Part shown: positions 53,181-62,121 of the stretch, one piece after another
How positions within the stretch are numbered: position 1 is the stretch's first letter
Layout: each line of letters starts with the position of its first letter
Assembly (NCBI GenBank): GCA_020445145.1
Contig: JAGRHC010000001.1
Location: 124,001 to 188,000, forward strand
DNA length: 64,000 nucleotides
Source of the DNA: Alphaproteobacteria bacterium
Lineage (GTDB): Bacteria; Pseudomonadota; Alphaproteobacteria; Micavibrionales; Micavibrionaceae
Reading direction: 5' to 3'
Translations under genes and position numbers: made by a program
The notes under the pieces: generated by a model
What the model was told of the DNA's origin: nothing
The model's database searches: none
The model's input: only the letters and a program-made list of their open reading frames with translations

Positions 53181-53966
53181 TTGCCGAGTATTTTTGAAAT
53201 ATTTTCACCGACTTACTGGGGGGAAAGCCTTGTAGAAGAAGGCGTTCCCGAGACCAGTGCGCCGCTTGTCGGGGCTTATTTGCATGCACAAGCCTTTTAT
53301 GAGGATAAGGGCGATTCTTTGATGGAATGCGCCTTTAAAAAGGCTAAAGATCAAGAATGCGATGATATTGATGTAAAAGGGGAAATCAAGGATCGTGCGA
53401 CCTCTCATGTTCTTGGCATCCTCGATAAAGGTGTCGGCGGTTCGGGACTGCCTGGTTTATTGAATTTAAGTCCTTCTGCCATATTTGTGGCAGGCGGCGC
53501 TGCAATCAACGCCTTGAATATCTACAAAGATACTGTGAAACTTTTGGCTGAAAATGATGTTCCCGGTTTTGAGTACAGGGAAGTTTATATTGAAGGGGAG
53601 CCCGTTCGAATATGGGTTGATGCGTCGAACGAACCCAATGACATTGTCGTCAACCATCAACTGATGGGCGTTTCTGTCGAACCCGAAAAAGCGGCGCTTA
53701 TTCAAAAAGGCATCGAAGCGGAAGTGAACAAGATGCAGAATGAAGCGCTTGATGGCGTCTATAATTATAAAGCCATGCACGGCGGGGATGAGGGATACGC
53801 AAAACTTCTTACCCAGCTTGTCGAAGGCGACGATATTATGAATTTCTATGGCGTTAAATTTGCTGAAGAATGGCAAGCTAATCAGAAACGTCTTGCCGAG
53901 ATTGAAGCTTCGCAAAAGGCCCAACCCAATCAAAATATGGCAGGCTACCCTGCTCCCGGCAACTAA
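53181..53966 (+). CDS. Hypothetical protein
   Basis: 261 residues if it starts with TTG at 53181; other starts cannot be excluded. No family recognised. N-terminal third acidic (SIFEIFSPTYWGESL), then a glycine-rich hydrophobic stretch GGSGLPGLLNLSPSAIFVAGGAAINAL, a strand-rich section (FEYREVYIEGEPVRIWVD), and a charged helical C-terminal half ending in PNQNMAGYPAPGN. No clear signal peptide. Converges with queF, ten bases apart. The Asn/Pro/Gly-rich end is similar in style to that of the 751-residue protein, though not homologous on inspection. Confidence 0.6.
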   Translation: MPSIFEIFSPTYWGESLVEEGVPETSAPLVGAYLHAQAFYEDKGDSLMECAFKKAKDQECDDIDVKGEIKDRATSHVLGILDKGVGGSGLPGLLNLSPSAIFVAGGAAINALNIYKDTVKLLAENDVPGFEYREVYIEGEPVRIWVDASNEPNDIVVNHQLMGVSVEPEKAALIQKGIEAEVNKMQNEALDGVYNYKAMHGGDEGYAKLLTQLVEGDDIMNFYGVKFAEEWQANQKRLAEIEASQKAQPNQNMAGYPAPGN

Positions 53967-53975
53967 TCGGAAAAC

Positions 53976-54443
53976 CTATCCCCTGCCGCGATAAGGCGGG
54001 ACGCCTTGTTCTGGGACCCAGACATTCTCTGGCGCGGGTCCCGTTTGATAGAAGACATCGATCGGGATGCCGCCGCGGGGATACCAGTAGCCGCCGATGC
54101 GCAGCCATTTGGGCTGTATGGTTTCCACCAAGCGCTTTGCGATCTCCAGCGTACAGTCCTCATGGAAGGCTCCATGATTGCGGAACGCGCCGAGGAAAAG
54201 CTTTAGGGATTTGCTCTCGACCAGCCAGCCCCCCGGTACGTAGTCGATCATCAGGTGCGCAAAATCCGGGGCGCCGGTCATCGGACAGAGAGATGTGAAT
54301 TCGGGCGCGGTGAAGCGCACGAGGTAGTCCATATCCTTCTTCGGATTTTGCACGCGCTCCAGCACCGCCTCTTCCGGGCTCCCAGGCAACGGCGTTTTAT
54401 TGCCGAGCTGGCTCAGGTTTTCATAGATAGTTTTGTCGGTCAT
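53976..54443 (-). CDS. queF: NADPH-dependent 7-cyano-7-deazaguanine reductase
   Basis: Reduces preQ0 nitrile to preQ1 amine in queuosine synthesis. 155 residues: short (unimodular) form. The nucleophilic Cys is in [17 protein letters not shown], substrate segment [16 protein letters not shown] is the family's ESKSLK motif, and [12 protein letters not shown] follows. It lies three bases after queE and completes the operon. Confidence 0.95.
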   Translation of the reverse strand: MTDKTIYENLSQLGNKTPLPGSPEEAVLERVQNPKKDMDYLVRFTAPEFTSLCPMTGAPDFAHLMIDYVPGGWLVESKSLKLFLGAFRNHGAFHEDCTLEIAKRLVETIQPKWLRIGGYWYPRGGIPIDVFYQTGPAPENVWVPEQGVPPYRGRG

Positions 54444-54446
54444 TTT

Positions 54447-55145
54447 TTAAACTCCCCGTTTATTTCCCCAGAGCATCACGTGGAGCTGGGGCAGGATTGT
54501 GATATCGAACCATTTGTCGTTTAGAGCCTTTTCCGTCAGCCAGAGCATGCGATCATTGCTGACGGGCTGATTTATATCGTTGCCGGGCTGAAGGTAGAGC
54601 GGCAGGAATGGGTAACGCTCGGCGGCTTGCCTGGCGTAGAGATAATCCTCATCATTGAAGATTACAATTTTCATAGCGATGTCCGGCCCTTCTTTGGCAG
54701 CGTCGATGCAGTGCCCTACTTTGCGCCAGTCGGTCGTTTCACCGCTGGAGGGGGCTTTGGGACTTAGGGTCAGAACATCAAGCTGAGCGAACCATTTCTG
54801 AGCTATTGAGCCTTGCGTTTCGAGGGCGAAGTCGTAGCCTTCTTTTTTGCCTAGCGCGATGAGCGCGCCAAAGGGCTGGATTGCGGGGTTGCCACCGGAC
54901 AGGCTGACTGTCAGAGGCTTTCCACCGGAGAGAAGCTGAACCTGCGCCCAGATTTCTTCGGTGCTCATGGCTTTCCATTCCCCACGGAATTCGCTGTCGA
55001 CGGCGTGCGCTGTATCACACCATGCGCAGCGGTAATCGCAGCCGCCGGTGCGGACGAAGACCGTGGGGCGGCCGATCATAGCGCCCTCCCCTTGAATTGT
55101 GGGGCCGAAGATTTCGCTGATGCGGATGGTTTGTTCTTCGCTCAT
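54447..55145 (-). CDS. queE: 7-carboxy-7-deazaguanine synthase
   Basis: Radical SAM enzyme that contracts 6-carboxytetrahydropterin to carboxydeazaguanine. 232 residues from ATG at 55145, which overlaps the queD stop; the upstream frame to 55223 is not conserved. [24 protein letters not shown] precedes the cluster motif CDYRCAWCD (C-x3-C-x2-C), and the [16 protein letters not shown] region binds SAM. Late YLQPGNDIN is typical. Confidence 0.94.
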   Translation of the reverse strand: MSEEQTIRISEIFGPTIQGEGAMIGRPTVFVRTGGCDYRCAWCDTAHAVDSEFRGEWKAMSTEEIWAQVQLLSGGKPLTVSLSGGNPAIQPFGALIALGKKEGYDFALETQGSIAQKWFAQLDVLTLSPKAPSSGETTDWRKVGHCIDAAKEGPDIAMKIVIFNDEDYLYARQAAERYPFLPLYLQPGNDINQPVSNDRMLWLTEKALNDKWFDITILPQLHVMLWGNKRGV

Positions 55146-55498
55146 GGTCTGTATTCCGCCCAACTTCTCGGGGTTTCGCTGACGCGCACGGCGGAGACTT
55201 CGGGCCAGCGGGATTTGCACCATTCGTAGAAATGCTGCGCGATCTGCTCGGCGGTGATGTTGTGCTCGCCCAGCACTTCGTTCAAGTGGCGGTGATCGAA
55301 GGTCTCGTCAATATAGGTTTTGAGCGCATCGAGTTCGCGGTAATCGCGAACGAAGCCATTGTGATTTAGCTCTTCGGACTGGAGTTCAACCTCGACGATA
55401 TAATTGTGTCCGTGCAGGCGGGCGCAGGGGTGATCCTCCGGCAGGTAAGCCAGTTGGTGCGAGGCGGAGAAATGATATTGTTTGGCGATCGTAAACAT
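55142..55498 (-). CDS. queD: 6-carboxytetrahydropterin synthase
   Basis: 118 residues, usual length. Converts dihydroneopterin triphosphate to carboxytetrahydropterin. Zinc ligands: His in [10 protein letters not shown] and the HGH in [15 protein letters not shown], where the Cys is catalytic; the DHRHLNEVL block follows. Starts one base from the queC stop and overlaps queE, so tightly coupled. Confidence 0.95.
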   Translation of the reverse strand: MFTIAKQYHFSASHQLAYLPEDHPCARLHGHNYIVEVELQSEELNHNGFVRDYRELDALKTYIDETFDHRHLNEVLGEHNITAEQIAQHFYEWCKSRWPEVSAVRVSETPRSWAEYRP

Positions 55499-56209
55499 TT
55501 AGACAATTCCTCTTTTCTTTGCATCGGCGACAGCCTGCACCCAGAAGTCTGCGTCGCTATAAGGGGTCGGGTCGGCTACGCCTGCCAGATCGAAGGCTTC
55601 GCGGCGCTCTACGCATGTCCCGCAGCGGCCGCAATGGATTTCTCCGCCCTTGTAGCAGGACCATGTTTCAAGGAACGGGACGTTCAGGCGCGCGCCTTCG
55701 GATGCGATGAAGGCTTTATCTTTTCGCAGGAACGGGGTGTAGAGATCAATATCGGCAACGCCGTCCAGCGCATATTTTTGCATTTGAGCGAAGGTCTCGA
55801 TGAAAGGCGGGCGGCAGTCTGGATAGATAAAATGATCGCCGCCATGGACAGCTGTCGCAACGGCGTCCGCACCTCTTGAGGCCGCTATACCGTAGGCGAT
55901 GGTCAACATTATCGCGTTGCGGTTGGGCACGACGGTGATGCGCATGGTTTCCTCGGCGTAGTGGCCATCCGGGACTGTGACATCGTCTGTCAGGGCCGAT
56001 CCGGTCAGCTGGGCACCGATGCGCGTAATGTCCATCAATGTGTGCGGGACGCTCAGGCGGCCTGCGCAAGCTTCGGCGTAGCCGAGCTCCTTCTTGTGGC
56101 GCTGGCCGTAATCGAAGGAGACAAGACCGATGAGATCTTGTTCTTTTGCTACTTTGTGCGCCAGCGTTACCGAGTCGAGCCCGCCTGAGCAAATAACGAT
56201 CGTTTTCAT
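55499..56209 (-). CDS. queC: 7-cyano-7-deazaguanine synthase
   Basis: ATP-dependent conversion of carboxydeazaguanine to preQ0. 236 residues. N-terminal PP-loop VICSGGLDSVTLAHK; VPNRNAIMLTIAYGIA; zinc cysteines CYKGGEIHCGRCGTCVERR near the C-terminus. It leads the operon queC-queD-queE-queF and lies just downstream of a preQ1-I riboswitch whose 3' end contains its ribosome site. folE, which would complete the path from GTP, is not here. Confidence 0.95.
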   Translation of the reverse strand: MKTIVICSGGLDSVTLAHKVAKEQDLIGLVSFDYGQRHKKELGYAEACAGRLSVPHTLMDITRIGAQLTGSALTDDVTVPDGHYAEETMRITVVPNRNAIMLTIAYGIAASRGADAVATAVHGGDHFIYPDCRPPFIETFAQMQKYALDGVADIDLYTPFLRKDKAFIASEGARLNVPFLETWSCYKGGEIHCGRCGTCVERREAFDLAGVADPTPYSDADFWVQAVADAKKRGIV

Positions 56210-56216
56210 TTGTTTT

Positions 56217-56254
56217 TCCTTGTTTTCTTAAACCGGGTAGGGTCTGCGACCGGT
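56217..56254 (-). promoter_or_regulatory. preQ1-I riboswitch upstream of queC
   Basis: Read on the minus strand: stem ACCGG, a 13-base loop starting TCGCAG and holding ACCC, the pairing CCGGT, then an A-rich tail TTAAGAAAACAAGGA. This is the H-type pseudoknot layout of preQ1-I (type 2) aptamers: short GC stem, loop with UCGC and the ACCC region, A-rich tail ending in AAGGA. The tail holds the queC ribosome site, so ligand binding would block translation. A second stem GTCCG/CGGAC lies just upstream at 56255-56272. Confidence 0.82.
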
Positions 56255-56594
56255 GTCCGTTTTTGATCGGACGGATGCTGTATATACGATTGTCTCCGAC
56301 TTTGCAAAAATTATACACAGCTTTACCTAAAATTATTGCCGCGGCGCAGCAGAGTCCCGGGGATTGTTATAACCCCCTCATATTGCTTCATGAATCAGGA
56401 CTCTTTCAATCCAAATTGCTGCGGTGCACAGGAAAAACCCTTAAATTACAATGAGTTCCGCGGCCTTTTTTGTTGCTTTTTTTAGATAAAAAGGTAATTC
56501 TTGGGCCGTAAAGTTAAAGGAAGAGCGGTGAAACCCCGGCTTCCTTTTTGAATTTTCAGGGACTGGAAATAATTTTTGAAGGGGAAGGACGTAT
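56255..56594. other. Intergenic region between queC and kamA-like gene
   Basis: Apart from the small GTCCG/CGGAC stem next to the riboswitch, I see no gene here. It must hold the two divergent promoters. A frame at 56264-56454 has no family features or ribosome site. Confidence 0.6.
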
Positions 56595-58166
56595 ATGGAC
56601 GCTGCAGATAAAATCACCAGCAGAGGTGTGGATATTCCCAAAACGTACATGAAGCATGTGCGTCCGCTGCGCGGGCGTTTTACGCACCACCGCGTCAACG
56701 AACTGCTGAGCAGCATCTATGACCCTGAAGAATACCGCCAGATGAAAGAGTCGGGTGTGGACAAGCGGATGATGTTCGGCACGAACCCGCACTATCAGGC
56801 CCTGATTATGGGTGAAGAGTTGCAAGACGATGAAGGGAATGTCCTTGTTCCCAAGATGCCGCCAAGTCTGCCGATTGCCGCATTGATCCTGCCGCGCCTG
56901 AATGAAAGCTTTAGCCTTGATGGCGCGAAAGACCCTTCGAACCAGATGAAATTCACGCCGGGCAGCAACAGTCTGCATGGGAAGTTGCTGCACAAGTATG
57001 ACGAGATTGTGCTGGGGTATTCTTCACCGACCTGCTCTGCGCACTGCCGTTATTGCTACCGCCTTGACCTGTTCAACAAGGATACAGGCAAGATCAGTGT
57101 GCGCCCTGAAGAGCTGCGCGATTATATTCTGAATTATAATCAGAATTTGAAGAACAATGATGGCGTTGATCCGAAGACCGGCGCGCGGCGTTATCCGATC
57201 CGCGAGCTTTTGCTGTCGGGCGGCGACATCATGGTCTTGCCGAACCGTACGATCTATCGTTTTGCGGTTGCGGCGGGTGAGGCCGGCGTTCATATTCTGC
57301 GTCTGGGGACCAAGGAGATTGCGTTCCGTCCCGAGCGGTTCGATGATGCTCTGGTTGAAACGCTGAAGATTATTCATGAACAATTCCCGCACCTGCATAT
57401 CAATTTTGTGACGCACCTCACCCACCCGGATGAGTTTTTGATGCGGGATGAGGACAATAACTACATTCCGAACGAGAATGGTCCGGGGTATCAGTGGATG
57501 CCGATTTCGAAGGCGGCTGTCGAGCGGATGTTATCTTTGCCGTTTGTGACGCTGGAGAACCAGACTCCGATCGTTCGCAAGGTGAACGACGATTCCGAGG
57601 CGCTTCGGGTTTTGCATGAAGAAACGCGCCGGATGGGGATCAAGCCGAAATATCTTTTCCAAGGCCGCGACATTGAAGGTCACAAAGCCTTCTCCCTTCC
57701 GGTTGAGACAGCCTGGAGGCTTCATACAGATACGATGAAGGGCTTGTCTGATACGGCGCGCTCCCGTTTTTCGATGTCGACGGAATGGGGCAAGATGGAA
57801 GTTGTCAGCGTTATTGAGGGCATCAATGATGACTGCAAGGATTTTGACATCTTGCCGCTCGCGCTCCGGATGGCATTGAAGGAAATTCTGGGTGACGGGC
57901 TGGTGATTTTCAGATCGCACCGCTCCCCGCATGAAGCGCGCTCTCAGGGCGATCTGATCATTGCAAAAAGAAACCCCGAAGCGCTGTGGATTTCCGGCTA
58001 TGAAGACCGGATTATCTATGATACAAGGCGCGGCGATGGAGAGAAATATGCTGGTCTGGTGTCTCTTTTGATCGAGAGTTTCGGTGCGGAATTCTTCGAA
58101 AAATTCGGAGATAAAGCGGCCGGTGAAAACCCATTTGCGCCTTGGGACGTCGCCGGTGCGGCTTAA
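56595..58166 (+). CDS. KamA-family radical SAM aminomutase-like protein
   Basis: 523 residues, about 100 more than classical lysine 2,3-aminomutase. The iron-sulfur motif is CSAHCRYCYR (C-x3-C-x2-C, about residues 149-156), after YDEIVLGYSSPT; LLLSGGDIMVLP and LRLGTKEIAFRPERF match the SAM/barrel part. In place of the PLP-lysine loop GGGGK the sequence reads STEWGKME, so the cofactor loop is altered. The C-terminal ~90 residues (LIIAKRNPEALWISGYEDR) are unlike the classic enzyme. GGAAGGA precedes the ATG. It heads a two-gene unit with an aminotransferase. Substrate uncertain: lysine or a related amino acid. Confidence 0.85.
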   Translation: MDAADKITSRGVDIPKTYMKHVRPLRGRFTHHRVNELLSSIYDPEEYRQMKESGVDKRMMFGTNPHYQALIMGEELQDDEGNVLVPKMPPSLPIAALILPRLNESFSLDGAKDPSNQMKFTPGSNSLHGKLLHKYDEIVLGYSSPTCSAHCRYCYRLDLFNKDTGKISVRPEELRDYILNYNQNLKNNDGVDPKTGARRYPIRELLLSGGDIMVLPNRTIYRFAVAAGEAGVHILRLGTKEIAFRPERFDDALVETLKIIHEQFPHLHINFVTHLTHPDEFLMRDEDNNYIPNENGPGYQWMPISKAAVERMLSLPFVTLENQTPIVRKVNDDSEALRVLHEETRRMGIKPKYLFQGRDIEGHKAFSLPVETAWRLHTDTMKGLSDTARSRFSMSTEWGKMEVVSVIEGINDDCKDFDILPLALRMALKEILGDGLVIFRSHRSPHEARSQGDLIIAKRNPEALWISGYEDRIIYDTRRGDGEKYAGLVSLLIESFGAEFFEKFGDKAAGENPFAPWDVAGAA

Positions 58167-58230
58167 GGTGTTTCGAGTAAGGATATAACGGCTTTTAACT
58201 TTTTGTTTTGTGACTTTTGCGGAGATAATG

Positions 58231-59586
58231 ATGATCAAGTTGACACAGACAATCCAAGACCTGCCCCACTCCCCGACTTTGTGGGCAAACGACCTTGTGC
58301 ATCAGAAGCGCAAGAGCAATGAAACCGTTTACCACATGGGGTTTGGCGAGTCTCCTTTCCCCGTACCGGAGCGTCTGAATATTGCGCTTGGTGAGGCGGC
58401 GCACCGTAAGGATTACCTTCCTGCGGACGGTTTACCGGAACTGATTGAGGCTGTGCGAGAATATTACCGCCCTCTTCTTGGTGATGACTATGTCGACAAC
58501 AGCGATATTCTGATTACACCGGGCAGCAAGCTTTTCCTTTACTCCGTCCAGATGGCGGTCGAGGGTGACCTTTTGATGCCGGTTCCAAGCTGGGTCAGCT
58601 ACGGACCGCAGGCGCATATGCTTCACACACAAGTTGTGAAAGTGCCTGCTCGCCTTGACGATGAAGGGTATCACATCGATGCAGAGACCCTGCGCGCGGC
58701 GATCCATGAGGGGCGCAAGGCCGGGAAGAACCCGACCAAGCTGATCCTGAACGCGCCGAACAACCCGACAGGTCTTGTCATTCCGGATGCCGAGCTTGAA
58801 GCGATTGCTCAGGTTTGCCGCGAGGAAGAGATTCTGATTATCTCTGACGAGATTTACGGTCTGGTTGATTACGAGAATACCTATCGCAGCATTACCAAGT
58901 ATGCGCCGGATATCACGACGGTTTCGACCGGTCTTTCCAAGCATTTGTCTCTGGGGGGCTGGCGGATTGGCGTCGGGTTTGTGCCGAAGGCTCTTGGCGG
59001 TCTGCATGGGGCATTGCGGGTAATTACCAGCGAAACATGGTCCTGCGTCCCCTCCCCGATCCAGAAAGCCTCTGTTGAAGCCTACAAACGTCATCAGGAT
59101 GTTGAAGACCACATCAAGGCCTGCACGGAAGTTCATGCTCTGATGAACCGGACGATTTCGGACGGACTGAAGGCACATGGGATTATCTGTCCGCGCACGC
59201 AAGGGGCGTTCTATAACTACCCGAATTTCGAGCCGTTCCGTCAGGGACTTGCTGCGAACGGGATTGTGACGGGACAAGATCTGCATGTGACCTTGCTTGA
59301 GAAATACAACCTCGCGCAGATTTCAGGGAAAGCTTTTGGTGAGAATGCCGATGTGCTGACCCTGCGTCTTTCCGGCTGTGATTATGACGGGGCGGTTGCT
59401 CTGGCCGCGTATCAGGCTGGAGAAGAGCTGAATTACGCGTTCGTGCAGAAGTACGCGCCGCGTGTTATTCGGGCGATCGAGATTTTCGGTGAGTTTCTTG
59501 ATGCATATGCCAAGCCGAAAACTGACTCAATGATCCCTGTTTACAGTGTTTCCGAGACACAAACTTCACGGGCCGCCCGCAAGTAA
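58231..59586 (+). CDS. Class I/II PLP-dependent aminotransferase
   Basis: 451 residues from ATG at 58231 with GCGGAG upstream; ATG at 58228 or GTG at 58210 are alternatives. Fold-type I markers: NAPNNPTGLVIPD, IISDEIYGLVDYE, and Schiff-base Lys in STGLSKHLSLGGWRIGVGF. The C-terminal ~50 residues extend beyond aspartate-aminotransferase length. It follows the KamA-like gene by 64 bases and is ended by a strong terminator, so the two act in one pathway, perhaps making or using a beta-amino acid. Substrate not known. Confidence 0.88.
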   Translation: MIKLTQTIQDLPHSPTLWANDLVHQKRKSNETVYHMGFGESPFPVPERLNIALGEAAHRKDYLPADGLPELIEAVREYYRPLLGDDYVDNSDILITPGSKLFLYSVQMAVEGDLLMPVPSWVSYGPQAHMLHTQVVKVPARLDDEGYHIDAETLRAAIHEGRKAGKNPTKLILNAPNNPTGLVIPDAELEAIAQVCREEEILIISDEIYGLVDYENTYRSITKYAPDITTVSTGLSKHLSLGGWRIGVGFVPKALGGLHGALRVITSETWSCVPSPIQKASVEAYKRHQDVEDHIKACTEVHALMNRTISDGLKAHGIICPRTQGAFYNYPNFEPFRQGLAANGIVTGQDLHVTLLEKYNLAQISGKAFGENADVLTLRLSGCDYDGAVALAAYQAGEELNYAFVQKYAPRVIRAIEIFGEFLDAYAKPKTDSMIPVYSVSETQTSRAARK

Positions 59587-59610
59587 TTTGTGTTTTTGAG
59601 CTAAAAATTA

Positions 59611-59645
59611 AATTGCCGGCTTCCCTCGAGGCCGGCAATTTTTTA
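59611..59645 (+). terminator. Rho-independent terminator after aminotransferase
   Basis: AATTGCCGGC and GCCGGCAATT pair perfectly across a ten-base loop and lead into a run of Ts. Closes the aminomutase-aminotransferase unit. Confidence 0.95.
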
Positions 59646-59673
59646 TGCTGCGCGCGAAAGACAAGAGTAAAAT

Positions 59674-60348
59674 ATGACCGACAGGCCTTTTATATATGAT
59701 CCGCCGCAGGAGCCTTTTTTAACGATCCTGTATCAGGACAAGCATCTTGTGGCTGCGCTCAAGCCTGCCGGGCTCTTGAGTGTTCCGGGCAAGCCTGCCG
59801 AGCATTCCGACTCTCTGGCGCTGCGGGTGCAGAGCCGTTTCCCACGGGCGACTGTTGTGCACCGTCTGGACCTTGCGACATCGGGGGTGATCGTGATGGC
59901 GCTGAACCTCAAGGCTCATCGCCATATCAGTATGCAGTTTGAAAAACGCGAGACGTCCAAAACTTATATCGCCCGGGTCTGGGGACACATGCAAGACGAT
60001 CACGGCGAGGTGAACCTGCCGATGAAATGCGACTGGCCCAACCGCCCCAAGCAGATGGTGGATTATGTGGAAGGGCGCCCGGCGCTGACGCTATGGGATG
60101 TGGTCGCGCGGGAGGAGGAAAACGGACATGCTGTAACGCGTGTTTCCCTGAACCCGATTACGGGCCGATCGCATCAGTTGCGGGTTCATATGCTTAGTCT
60201 CGGGCACCCTATTTTGGGGGATGATCTTTATGCGCATAAAGATGCCTATGAAGCGGCTCCGCGTATGCAGCTTCATGCGCAGAGCCTGACGTTGCGGCAT
60301 CCTGTTACGGAAGAAGAAATGACCTTCGAAGCCCCCTGCCCTTTTTAA
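59674..60348 (+). CDS. rluA: RluA-family pseudouridine synthase
   Basis: 224 residues, close to E. coli RluA (23S U746 and tRNA U32). The catalytic Asp is in VVHRLDLATSGVIVMAL; HLVAALKPAGLLSVPGK is the family start, and NPITGRSHQLRVHMLSLGHPILGDDLYA the usual finish. No S4 domain, consistent with RluA rather than RluC/D. Starts after the terminator, so separately transcribed. Confidence 0.88.
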   Translation: MTDRPFIYDPPQEPFLTILYQDKHLVAALKPAGLLSVPGKPAEHSDSLALRVQSRFPRATVVHRLDLATSGVIVMALNLKAHRHISMQFEKRETSKTYIARVWGHMQDDHGEVNLPMKCDWPNRPKQMVDYVEGRPALTLWDVVAREEENGHAVTRVSLNPITGRSHQLRVHMLSLGHPILGDDLYAHKDAYEAAPRMQLHAQSLTLRHPVTEEEMTFEAPCPF

Positions 60349-60393
60349 TCTCTGCTTTATTGCGGACCGAAGCCCGTCTATACTCCCCTGATC

Positions 60394-61083
60394 ATGACCA
60401 TAGAAAAGCGAAACACGGATTGCGATGCCTGCCTGCTGACGCGGGAGGGACGCGCTTTTGAGGATATCGGGCGCGGCATTCGCATCTGGTGGGAATTCAT
60501 GCGTGGCTTTATTGCGCTGCGCGGGGCGAAGAATTGTGTAACCATTTTTGGATCGGCGCGGTTTGACGAAAAGCATCCTTATTACCAGATGGCGTACCAG
60601 ACGGCTTATGAACTGGGCAAGGCCGGCTATACGATTATGACGGGCGGCGGGCCGGGAATTATGGAGGCTGCGAACCGTGGCGCGCGCGATGCGGGCACTT
60701 GCTCGATTGGCTGCAATATCGTTTTACCGCATGAGCAACGTCCGAACCCCTATACTGATATTCAGGTGACCTTTCGTCATTTCTTTGTACGCAAAGTGAT
60801 GTTGCTGCGCTATTCGCAGGCTTTCATCATTTTTCCGGGCGGCTTTGGCACGATGGATGAGGTTTTTGAAACCGTGACCTTGATGCAAACAGGAAAAATC
60901 CGGGACTTTCCCATCGTTGTTATGGGGAGTGCGTACTGGCAGCATATGCGTCAGTTTCTTGTGAATACCATGCTGGAGAACGGGACGATTGATGAAAAAG
61001 ATTTGAGCTTTGCCCGCCTGACGGATGATCCGAAAGACGTGCCGGAGCTGATCCGTCTGCAAAAAGTTGGTAGAACTTTATAA
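60394..61083 (+). CDS. LOG-family protein (nucleotide 5'-monophosphate phosphoribohydrolase-like)
   Basis: 229 residues. The Rossmann fold carries YTIMTGGGPGIMEAANRGA and the catalytic PGGFGTMDEVFE, both diagnostic of lysine-decarboxylase-like LOG proteins (TIGR00730). Members split AMP or cytokinin ribotides to base plus ribose phosphate. The late RLTDDPKDVPELIRLQ is typical. It overlaps no neighbour; the CDF transporter begins 28 bases later. Confidence 0.9.
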   Translation: MTIEKRNTDCDACLLTREGRAFEDIGRGIRIWWEFMRGFIALRGAKNCVTIFGSARFDEKHPYYQMAYQTAYELGKAGYTIMTGGGPGIMEAANRGARDAGTCSIGCNIVLPHEQRPNPYTDIQVTFRHFFVRKVMLLRYSQAFIIFPGGFGTMDEVFETVTLMQTGKIRDFPIVVMGSAYWQHMRQFLVNTMLENGTIDEKDLSFARLTDDPKDVPELIRLQKVGRTL

Positions 61084-61111
61084 CCCCTTAGAAAAACAGG
61101 AAGATCAATTT

Positions 61112-62017
61112 ATGTCCTCAGGATCAAAGAAAGTTATTCTTGCCGCTCTGGCCGGAAACTCCATGATTGCCGTTACGAAATTCGGAGCTGCGGCCTATAC
61201 GGGCAGTTCGGCGATGATTTCCGAAGGGGTGCACTCTCTCGTCGATACGGGCAACCAGTTTTTGCTTTTGCTCGGAATGAAGAAAGCCGCCAAGCCCGCA
61301 GATGAGCGTTTTCCGTTTGGTCACGGGAAAGAAATCTATTTCTGGAGTTTTGTTGTCGCGATTCTCATTTTCGCTCTTGGCTCCGGGATTTCTATTTATG
61401 AAGGTATCCAGCATATGATGCACCCTTCGGAGATGAAGAATGTCTACGTGAACTATATCGTTCTGGGGTTGTCGATCCTGTTCGAGAGCTTTTCCCTGTA
61501 TATTGCGGTCATAGAATTTAATAAGACGCGCGGCTCACAAAGTACGTTCAGGGCTGTGCGGGATGGGAAGGACCCTTCCCTCTTTGTCGTTTTGTTCGAG
61601 GATTGTGCGGCGATGGCAGGTCTGGCCGTGGCGTTGATCGGAATTGTTATCGCGCAAATTACGGGCGCGCACTGGGTGGACGGCGCTGCGTCTGTTGTTA
61701 TCGGGCTTATCCTTGGCGGAACGGCGATCTGGCTGGCGAAGGAAACCAAGGGGCTGTTGATCGGTGAAAGTGCGGAGCCGGAAACCGTTGAATCCATCCG
61801 CGCCATGGCCGCAGCACAACACGGCGTTTGCCATGTGAATGAAGTCCTCACCTTGCATATGGGGCCGGAGTTTATTCTGGTTACGATCAGCATCGATTTT
61901 GCGGATGAACTTCCAGCGGGGCAAGTCGAGCAGACGATTCAGGAGCTTGATAAAGCGATTAAAGAGAAACATCAAAGAGTTAAGCGCGTCTTTGTTGAAG
62001 CCGAGTCAAAAAAGTAG
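61112..62017 (+). CDS. Cation diffusion facilitator transporter
   Basis: 301 residues from ATG at 61112 (the frame opens further upstream inside the LOG gene). Inner-membrane Zn/Fe/Mn-proton antiporter of six helices. Metal-site residues are seen in SSAMISEGVHSLVDTGNQ (HxxxD) and later MAGLAVALIGIVIAQITGAHWVDGAAS (A/DxxxD), with FPFGHGKEIYFWSF between. A C-terminal cytosolic metal-binding domain (VLTLHMGPEFILVTISIDF) follows. Metal specificity cannot be read here; iron genes follow. Confidence 0.9.
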   Translation: MSSGSKKVILAALAGNSMIAVTKFGAAAYTGSSAMISEGVHSLVDTGNQFLLLLGMKKAAKPADERFPFGHGKEIYFWSFVVAILIFALGSGISIYEGIQHMMHPSEMKNVYVNYIVLGLSILFESFSLYIAVIEFNKTRGSQSTFRAVRDGKDPSLFVVLFEDCAAMAGLAVALIGIVIAQITGAHWVDGAASVVIGLILGGTAIWLAKETKGLLIGESAEPETVESIRAMAAAQHGVCHVNEVLTLHMGPEFILVTISIDFADELPAGQVEQTIQELDKAIKEKHQRVKRVFVEAESKK

Positions 62018-62121
62018 AATTTTTTGACTTATGTTCTTGCGTTTCGGATTTGACTCATTATATTGCGAATTATACTGAGAATTATTCGCAGTTGACTTTA
62101 ATCAAAGACCGGGATGTTACC

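Noticed and set aside
56264-56454. Small plus-strand frame in the queC-kamA gap
   Set aside because: No ribosome site and no conserved look; it overlaps the riboswitch leader region.
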